DNA of 11,267 nucleotides from contig CAZJKV010000069.1 in assembly GCA_964546765.1 (NCBI GenBank), positions 1-11,267 on the forward strand. The letters are read 5' to 3'. Positions 5,781-11,267 of this stretch are shown here, one piece after another (position 1 is the stretch's first letter; each line of letters opens with the position of its first letter). This DNA is from JAITWN01 sp964546765 (lineage in GTDB: Bacteria > Pseudomonadota > Gammaproteobacteria > SZUA-140). Position numbers and translations under genes: made by a program. The notes beneath the pieces are model-generated. The model saw nothing but the letters and a program-made list of their open reading frames with translations, was not told where the DNA came from and searched no databases.

Positions 5781-7901
5781 ATGAACGCCCCTGTGCCCGC
5801 ACGCATCGATGACCTGCTGGATCACGCGATCGGACTCGCCGGTTCCGGCAGGCTTGCCGAGGCCGAATCGGCCTGTCGTGACATTCTGGGCGAGCAGCCC
5901 GACCACGTCGACGCGCTGAACCTGATCGGGAACATCGCCGGACGATCGGGGCGCTATGGGGAGGCGGCCGAGTACTTTCACCGCACACTCGCGCTCGCGC
6001 CGCGCACTGCGGTCACGCTGTCGAACCTCGCCGAGGCGCTGCGCCTCCAGGGCAAAACCGTAGAGGCGGTACCGCTGCTGCGCGAGGCGATCGGGCTCGC
6101 GCCTTCCACGACGGCGTATCACGCGAAGCTCGCCGCGATGCTGCATGACCTCGGCCGGATGGACGAGGCCCTTGCGGCCGCGCGCAACGGCCTGCGGCAC
6201 GACCCGGGGCATGCGGACCTGAATGGCCTCGCGGCCGATCTGCTGATACAGCAGCGGCAACTGCCGGAGGCGACCGCGCATCTTCTGAACGCAATCAGGC
6301 AGGCGCCGCAGAACGACCAGCACTGGGAACGCATGAACCGCCTGCTGCGCGCCGGCAGCCTGCCGCCCGTGCAAGGCCGGCCCTGGCTACTGAGGGCGCT
6401 CGCGCATCCGGTCATCCTGCCGATCGAGATCGCGGGATCGGTCGCGAGGAGCCTGTGCATGGATTCGCAGATCGCCGGGCTCGTGCGCCTCGCGGAGGCC
6501 GACGCGTTGCCGCGCGGCGCGGCGCTCGACGAATCGCTCGCACGACTCGGATCCGACGCGTTGTTGCTGGCACTGATGAACATCACCTACATCCCGCATG
6601 AACCGCTCGCGCGTCTGTTCACCGGCTTGCGCCGCGCGCTGTTGTCGGACGCCGGGGCGCACGCGTGGACGCCGGACGCCCTGCCTTTCTGCAGCGCGCT
6701 CGCGATCCAGGCCTTTCTCACCGACTACGCGTGGTTCGTCGCCGATGAAGAGGCGGCCCTGGTCGAGGATCTCGCGCATCGCACGGCAGCGGAGATGCGC
6801 AGCGCCGATGTATCCGACGCGACCGACGCGTCCGACGCACTGGCGCCGATGCTTACGATCCTTGGTGCGTACCGGCCGCTGCATCGACTCGAGCACGCGG
6901 GGGAGCTGGCGGCGCGCGCGTGGCCGGCGCCGATCGCGGACCTGATACGGATCCAGATCACGGAACCGCTGGCGGAACAAGCGGACCGCGCGCGGATCCC
7001 GAGCCTCACCGGGATCACGGATCCGGTCTCGCAACAGGTGCGCGCGCAGTACGAGGAGCATCCCTATCCGCGCTGGGTCAGGACCGGCAGGGCCGTGAAT
7101 CGCATCACGCTGCCCGGGCTGCTGACCGCGCTCGGTGGCGAGGCACCGCCCGATTCGTCCTTCGCTACGCCTGAGGTGCTGATCGCCGGGTGTGGCACCG
7201 GGCAGCACCCGCTCCTCGTCGCGTCGTTCTACCAGGACGCGAAGATCCTCGCCGTCGACATCAGCCTGGCGAGCCTCGCCTATGCGCGGCGCAAGACCCG
7301 CGAGTCCGGCCTGGAAGGCGTCATCGAATACCGCCAGGGCGACATCCTCGAACTCGGCAGCCTCGGGCGGCAATTTCACGTGGTCGAGTCCATCGGCGTG
7401 CTGCATCATCTCCAGGACCCGCTCGCGGGATGGCGGGTGCTGGTCGACCTGCTGCGGCCCGGCGGTATCATGCGCATCGGCCTCTACAGCGAACTCGCGC
7501 GGCGCGCCGTGGTGCTGGGGCGTGAATACATCGCCGCGCAGGGCTATGCCCCGACGGCGCGGGATATCCGGCGTTTCCTGCGCGAGATCCATGCGCTGCC
7601 GGATGACCATCCGCTCGCCGCGCTGCGCAAGATGCGCGACCTGTACAACCTCAGCGAGTGTCGCGACCTGCTGTTCCATGTGCAGGAACACCGCTTCACG
7701 CTGCCGCAGATCGAGGACGCGCTCGATACGCTCGGGCTGCGCTTTCTCGGCTTCAAGCTCAGGAACATCCACGACTATCGCCGTCGCTTCCCGGATGATC
7801 CGCGCATGACCTCGCTCGACAACTGGCATGTCTTCGAGCAGGAACATCCGGACACCTTTCGGGAGATGTACAACTTCATGGTGCAGAAGCCGCTGTCATG
7901 A
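5781..7901 (+). CDS. TPR protein with C-terminal SAM-dependent methyltransferase domain, copy 2
   Basis: 706 residues, colinear with the previous gene along its whole length and starting 30 bases after it; a tandem duplicate. TPRs cover about residues 8-190 (GRLAEAESACRDIL, GKTVEAVPLLREAI, GRMDEALAAARNGL). The NPYPRW-type linker appears as QYEEHPYPRW (423-432). Motif I is VLIAGCGTG (466-474), with AVDIS, GDILEL, ESIGVLHHL and LLRPGGIM behind it, so the SAM site looks functional. By eye the methyltransferase half matches copy 1 far better than the TPR half, which fits one chemistry on two different partners or substrates. A short Ser/Asp/Ala/Thr expansion at residues 345-353 comes from three tandem 9-base units and is absent from copy 1. 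I see no good Shine-Dalgarno before the ATG, so translation may depend on coupling to the upstream gene. The stop overlaps the next start (ATGA). Confidence 0.9.
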   Translation: MNAPVPARIDDLLDHAIGLAGSGRLAEAESACRDILGEQPDHVDALNLIGNIAGRSGRYGEAAEYFHRTLALAPRTAVTLSNLAEALRLQGKTVEAVPLLREAIGLAPSTTAYHAKLAAMLHDLGRMDEALAAARNGLRHDPGHADLNGLAADLLIQQRQLPEATAHLLNAIRQAPQNDQHWERMNRLLRAGSLPPVQGRPWLLRALAHPVILPIEIAGSVARSLCMDSQIAGLVRLAEADALPRGAALDESLARLGSDALLLALMNITYIPHEPLARLFTGLRRALLSDAGAHAWTPDALPFCSALAIQAFLTDYAWFVADEEAALVEDLAHRTAAEMRSADVSDATDASDALAPMLTILGAYRPLHRLEHAGELAARAWPAPIADLIRIQITEPLAEQADRARIPSLTGITDPVSQQVRAQYEEHPYPRWVRTGRAVNRITLPGLLTALGGEAPPDSSFATPEVLIAGCGTGQHPLLVASFYQDAKILAVDISLASLAYARRKTRESGLEGVIEYRQGDILELGSLGRQFHVVESIGVLHHLQDPLAGWRVLVDLLRPGGIMRIGLYSELARRAVVLGREYIAAQGYAPTARDIRRFLREIHALPDDHPLAALRKMRDLYNLSECRDLLFHVQEHRFTLPQIEDALDTLGLRFLGFKLRNIHDYRRRFPDDPRMTSLDNWHVFEQEHPDTFREMYNFMVQKPLS

Positions 7902-9289
7902 CGATCGAGATCACCGGCGGGGTCAAGGTCGCGTGCCCCGGGGACTGGCGCATGATGACGCCCTATGTCCTGATCGAACAGCAGGACTGGTTCGAGGACG
8001 AGATCAGGTTCCTTCGTACGCTGATCGAGCCGGAGTCCCTGGTCGTCGACATCGGCGCGAATTACGGGCTGTACTCGCTGGCGGCCGCGAAGCTCGCGAC
8101 ACGGGGCCATGTCTGGTCGTATGAGCCCTGCGGCGCGACGGCCGACTCCCTGCGCCGCAGCATCGCCGAGAACAGGTTCGACAACATCACGCTGATGCAG
8201 ATGGCCCTGTCCGACAAGGCGGGATCCGGCACGCTGCAGATCGCCGCCTCGCCCGAGCTGAATGCGCTCGTCGATGTCGCGGGTTCGGGCGCGGGCGCGG
8301 CCGAGACCGTCGAGCTGTCGACACTCGACGCGCAGCACAGGGCGCACCGCTGGGACAGGATCGATTTCGTCAAGATCGACGCCGAGGGTCACGAGGCCCG
8401 GATCGTCGACGGCGGCATGGAGTTCTTCACGTCGGGATCGCCGCTGGTGATGTGCGAGATCAAGGCGGGCGCGAGCGTGGACATGCGCGCCACAGACAAG
8501 CTGATCGGACTCGGCTACCGCCCGTACCGGCTCGTGCCGGGGCTGCAGGCGCTCGCGCCGCAGGATCTGGCCGAGGCGCCGGACGCGTATCAACTGAACC
8601 TGTTTCTGTGCAAGGCCGATCGCGCCGAGGCGCTACACCGGAGAGGCCTGCTCGTCATCGAGTCCGGCGATACGACACAGGCGCAGGACATCGCGGTGGA
8701 CGACTGGCAGGTGTTTCTCGCTGCGCGGCCCTGGGGGAAGGCCGCAATCGAGGCCTGGACGACAAACGTCGCCGCGCATCCGGTCGACGGCTGGGATGAC
8801 TACCGGAATGCGCTGAACCTTTACGCGAGGTCGCGGGATACGCGGCTCGGCATCACTGCGCGCTTCGATGCCCTGCAGGCCAGCTACCGGATCATCAACG
8901 GTTTCATCACACAGAAGACGACGGCGCCGCGCCTGATGAGTTACGCACGCGTCTCGGCCGATTTCGGCGCACGCGCGCAGGCTGTCAATGCGCTGTCGTT
9001 CGTGTTGAAGAACTTGGGCAGGTTCGATCCGGGGGATTTCTCGCGCGAACCGCTGCTGTCGCCTTCCGCTGAATTCGACACGATCGCGCCAACCGGCAAT
9101 CTCCATGAATGGGCCCATGCGGCTGCGCTCGAGGCCTTCGAGCGGCTAAGGAGCTTCTCGGGCTATTTCTCCGACCCCGGCACTACCCTGGGTATCACCC
9201 GAACGCTTACGGGACTCGGCTACCTGACGCCGCAGATGAAAACAAGGGCGGAACTGGCGCAACGCCGGGTCGACGGTCATCCCCGCTGA
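7898..9289 (+). CDS. FkbM-family methyltransferase with long C-terminal extension
   Basis: 463 residues. The start is fixed by the ATGA overlap with the previous stop, typical of translational coupling. Residues about 45-200 are an FkbM-type SAM-dependent O-methyltransferase: VVDIGANYGLYS (49-60) is motif I, SYEPCGATADSLRRSI the acidic second strand region, and FVKIDAEGHE (157-166) the family's signature. FkbM enzymes methylate hydroxyl groups on sugars, polyketides and similar small acceptors, and are common in surface glycan loci. The domain normally ends near residue 220. The remaining 230 or so residues are mostly helical in appearance, contain no motif I recognise and have no TPR pattern; they could bind the acceptor or one of the TPR partners. 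No signal peptide, so cytoplasmic. The methyltransferase call is secure; the substrate and the extension's role are unknown. Confidence 0.9.
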   Translation: MTIEITGGVKVACPGDWRMMTPYVLIEQQDWFEDEIRFLRTLIEPESLVVDIGANYGLYSLAAAKLATRGHVWSYEPCGATADSLRRSIAENRFDNITLMQMALSDKAGSGTLQIAASPELNALVDVAGSGAGAAETVELSTLDAQHRAHRWDRIDFVKIDAEGHEARIVDGGMEFFTSGSPLVMCEIKAGASVDMRATDKLIGLGYRPYRLVPGLQALAPQDLAEAPDAYQLNLFLCKADRAEALHRRGLLVIESGDTTQAQDIAVDDWQVFLAARPWGKAAIEAWTTNVAAHPVDGWDDYRNALNLYARSRDTRLGITARFDALQASYRIINGFITQKTTAPRLMSYARVSADFGARAQAVNALSFVLKNLGRFDPGDFSREPLLSPSAEFDTIAPTGNLHEWAHAAALEAFERLRSFSGYFSDPGTTLGITRTLTGLGYLTPQMKTRAELAQRRVDGHPR

Positions 9290-9307
9290 AACATTCAGAG
9301 CAATACC

Positions 9308-11035
9308 ATGGCGCATGATACCAGGGAAAAGCGGGCGCTCGCCTTTCTGCAGCAAAATGACCTGGCGAGTGCGCAGTTACTCTACGCCGAGATCGTCGCT
9401 GACAACCCGAATGACAGCCACGCGCAATATATGCTGGGCATCGTCCATGCGCGACAGGGGAACCTCCATGAGGCCGAGCAGCATTTGTCCGAGGCGGTCG
9501 GCATCGACCCGAACCTGGCGGAGGGATGGCTGAGGCTGGGACAGGTATTTGAGCGGCAAGGGCGTCACACAGAGGCAGAGGTGCCGCTGCAGCGATCAAT
9601 GGCGCTGAAACCCGGGTTGCTCGAACCGCACGAGGCGCTGGGCCGGGTATACACCCGTTTGGGGCGAATGGATGACGCCATCGATCAGTTTCACCGCGTG
9701 CTCGCTGAAATGCCGACGTCGCTCTCTGCGCTGGATGGACTGATCAGGGTCTATCGACTGGCAGGACGCCTGACCGAGGCATATCAGGCCTGCACGCAGG
9801 CACTGTCGCTTGCGCCCGGCAACGCCAGGGTCCTGGTCTGCATGGGCCAGGTCTGCCGTGCCAGGGGGGAGATCGAAGCGGCGTTGCGCTATTTCCGCGA
9901 GGCATTGCAGCATGTCCCTGCTGACGGACCCGCGATCTATGGCGGCGCGGAGGCCCTCGAACGGATGGGACAGCCGGAGCAGGCGCTGGCGCTGTTGCAG
10001 CCGTTGCTGTCCCGGCTGGACAGTGATCCGGAGCTGCTGATCCTGTATGCCCGGATCGGCGCCCGGCTGCAGCACGATGACGCGATAGACGAACGCCTGG
10101 AACAGGCGCTGCGAAACCCCGCGCTGAACGCGGGGGCGCGGGAACGGATGCACTTCATGCTCGGCGATCTGCGCGACAGGCAGGCGCGTTATAAAGAAGC
10201 CTTTGCGCATTATCACGCCGGGAATCAGGCCGTCTGGCAGCGACTGGATGCGGGCAAATACCACGACGAGATCGATGCGATCATTGCCGGATTCGATGCG
10301 CTGGACGGCGCCTTGCAGCCGAATCCGGAGCGTCCGGCGATCACGCCGATATTCATCGTCGGCATGCCGCGTTCGGGCACGAGCCTGGTCGAACAAATCC
10401 TGGCGAGTCACCCGCAGGTATACGGCGCTGGCGAGTTGAACGTCCTCAGCGACATCGCGGCGGAGCTTGGATACGCCAGCGACGCCTTCCGGCCTGACGC
10501 GGCGACGCTGCAGGTCATGGCCCGGCGCTATATCGAGGCGCTGAAGACCCGCGCGGGCGGTGCCCTGTTCGTGACCGACAAGTTGCCGGGCAACTTCCTG
10601 TTTCTGGGCCTCATCGCCCTGCTCTTCCCGGCCGCGAGGATCATTCACACCCGACGCGATCCCCTCGATACCTGTCTATCCTGTTATTTCCAGTATTTCC
10701 TCGGCGCCCATCACTACAGTTACGACCTCGGGCAGCTGGGGCGTTATTACCGGCAATACGAGAAGCTGATGGCGTACTGGCGCCGGCGTGGCATCGCGTT
10801 CCTCGACGTGCAGTACGAACGGCTGGTTGACGATGTCGAAGGCGTCAGCCGGCAGATGACGGCGTATTGCGGCCTCGACTGGAATGAGGCCTGCCTGAAC
10901 TTTCATAGAAGCGGACGGGTGGTCGCGACGGCCAGCTACAACCAGGTCAATCAGCCGATCTACACCGCTTCGATCGGGCGCTGGCGGCACTACGAGAAAT
11001 TTCTCACGCCGCTGCAGGAAGCATTGGCGCGCTGA
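9308..11035 (+). CDS. TPR-containing sulfotransferase
   Basis: 575 residues, starting 18 bases after the FkbM gene. Residues about 5-245 hold around seven TPR units (for example GNLHEAEQHLSEAV, GRHTEAEVPLQRSM, GRMDDAIDQFHRVL, GQPEQALALLQPLL), then helical linker to about 340. The C-terminal domain is a sulfotransferase of the Sulfotransfer_3/tyrosylprotein-sulfotransferase type: the 5'-phosphosulfate loop MPRSGTSLVEQIL (353-365), a Glu at 376 in GAGEL that corresponds to the probable catalytic base, TDKLPGNF (423-430), and the 3'-phosphate loop RRDPLDTCLS (449-458). It should transfer sulfate from PAPS to a hydroxyl of a sugar or a tyrosine. Fusion of TPRs to this domain is a recurrent proteobacterial architecture. 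No PAPS-making genes are in the window. Last gene of the operon; a weak AGAG precedes the ATG. Fold and cofactor are secure; the acceptor is not. Confidence 0.92.
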   Translation: MAHDTREKRALAFLQQNDLASAQLLYAEIVADNPNDSHAQYMLGIVHARQGNLHEAEQHLSEAVGIDPNLAEGWLRLGQVFERQGRHTEAEVPLQRSMALKPGLLEPHEALGRVYTRLGRMDDAIDQFHRVLAEMPTSLSALDGLIRVYRLAGRLTEAYQACTQALSLAPGNARVLVCMGQVCRARGEIEAALRYFREALQHVPADGPAIYGGAEALERMGQPEQALALLQPLLSRLDSDPELLILYARIGARLQHDDAIDERLEQALRNPALNAGARERMHFMLGDLRDRQARYKEAFAHYHAGNQAVWQRLDAGKYHDEIDAIIAGFDALDGALQPNPERPAITPIFIVGMPRSGTSLVEQILASHPQVYGAGELNVLSDIAAELGYASDAFRPDAATLQVMARRYIEALKTRAGGALFVTDKLPGNFLFLGLIALLFPAARIIHTRRDPLDTCLSCYFQYFLGAHHYSYDLGQLGRYYRQYEKLMAYWRRRGIAFLDVQYERLVDDVEGVSRQMTAYCGLDWNEACLNFHRSGRVVATASYNQVNQPIYTASIGRWRHYEKFLTPLQEALAR

Positions 11036-11037
11036 AT

Positions 11038-11070
11038 GGGGTCAGAGTAGACACCGTCTACTCTGACCCC
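11038..11070. repeat. REP-like perfect hairpin, possible end of the operon transcript
   Basis: GGGGTCAGAGTAGAC (11038-11052) and GTCTACTCTGACCCC (11056-11070) are perfect 15-base inverted arms around a 3-base loop, starting two bases after the sulfotransferase stop codon. The core GGGGTCAGA matches the palindrome at 1311-1338. The hairpin would be very stable in RNA and could protect or end the message, but only short T runs follow, so it is not a classical intrinsic terminator. Most likely a dispersed extragenic repeat. Confidence 0.8.
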
Positions 11071-11119
11071 GATTTCGTCTATATGGCGATGGGACAGTAT
11101 CCGGTTTTCCACCTAAATC

Positions 11120-11148
11120 TTGCTGTACTGCCAGGGGCGCGTTAGAGT
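11120..11148 (+). promoter_or_regulatory. Weak candidate promoter for the Uma2-like gene
   Basis: TTGCTG (11120-11125), a 17-base spacer and TAGAGT (11143-11148) precede the ATG at 11183. The spacing is ideal but the boxes match consensus at only three and four of six positions, so chance is a real possibility. Confidence 0.25.
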
Positions 11149-11182
11149 TTTCTTCAGGGATAGGCCCATCGGAGTGAACGCC

Positions 11183-11267
11183 ATGCATCACGCGCAACCG
11201 ACCGGCATCAGCATAGAGGAATACCTGGATAGGGAGTTTCGCAGCCAGGAACGCCATGAGTACGTGG
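11183..11267 (+). CDS. Probable Uma2-family (DUF820) protein, N-terminal fragment
   Basis: Only 28 codons are visible before the window ends. GGAGTG (11171-11176) is a good ribosome binding site 6 bases before the ATG. The segment ISIEEYLDREFRSQERHEYV has the opening pattern of Uma2/DUF820 proteins (T/S-x-E-E-Y-L, then E-x-x-S-x-x-R-H-E-Y-V), a family with a PD-(D/E)XK nuclease-like fold that is abundant in cyanobacteria and also found in many proteobacteria. The catalytic residues lie beyond the edge and cannot be judged. It is separated from the enzyme operon by the hairpin at 11038-11070 and is probably unrelated to it. Confidence 0.72.
   Translation, partial: MHHAQPTGISIEEYLDREFRSQERHEYV

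Noticed and set aside
4965..6374. Open frame of 469 codons on the minus strand
   Set aside because: It spans parts of both TPR-methyltransferase genes and their gap on the opposite strand, is Arg-rich and has no domain. It is a by-product of GC-rich wobble positions.
6387..7847. Open frame of 486 codons on the minus strand
   Set aside because: It is antisense to the second TPR-methyltransferase, whose catalytic motifs are intact. No motif or ribosome binding site supports the minus-strand reading.
9596..10648. Open frame of 350 codons on the minus strand
   Set aside because: It is antisense to the TPR-sulfotransferase with its complete PAPS-binding motifs; its composition is typical of a shadow frame.
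11038..11070. Reading the hairpin after the operon as a classical intrinsic terminator
   Set aside because: The stem is perfect but no U tract follows, and the GGGGTCAGA core recurs at the other end of the window, so a dispersed repeat is the better explanation. It may still affect the 3' end of the message.

Overview
The window looks like chromosomal DNA from a high-GC Gram-negative bacterium, most likely a proteobacterium and possibly a gammaproteobacterium. The grounds are GC-rich wobble positions in every gene, Sec-type signal peptides, a sigma70-like promoter, and REP-like palindromes with a GGGGTCAGA core. No rRNA, tRNA, CRISPR array, integrase or transposase gene is visible. The taxonomic call is inference.

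Left part (1-3426, minus strand): three genes for exported proteins of unknown function. The leftmost is cut by the window edge (1-949). The other two (1374-2378 and 2434-3426) are tandem paralogues whose last 40 or so residues are identical. All three start with a signal peptide and have a short Cys-containing segment soon after it. Between the leftmost gene and the pair lies a 424-base gap. It holds a good sigma70 promoter, an intrinsic terminator placed inside the leader that this promoter would make, a second hairpin close to the ribosome binding site, and a REP-like palindrome.

Right part (3666-11035, plus strand): a divergent, tightly packed probable operon of four cytoplasmic enzymes. 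In order these are two paralogous proteins with N-terminal TPR repeats and a C-terminal class I SAM methyltransferase domain, an FkbM-family methyltransferase with a long unrecognised C-terminal extension, and a TPR-sulfotransferase with intact PAPS-binding motifs. Gaps are 30 bases, a 4-base ATGA overlap, and 18 bases. A perfect hairpin with the GGGGTCAGAGTAGAC arm follows the last stop codon. After it, the first 28 codons of a probable Uma2-family protein run off the right edge.

Working hypothesis: the operon methylates and sulfates a surface glycan or an exported protein, with the TPR domains choosing the substrate. The divergently encoded secreted paralogues are the natural candidates for the protein that is modified or displayed with it. 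The sequence shows the domains and the gene arrangement. The functional link between the two halves is inferred.
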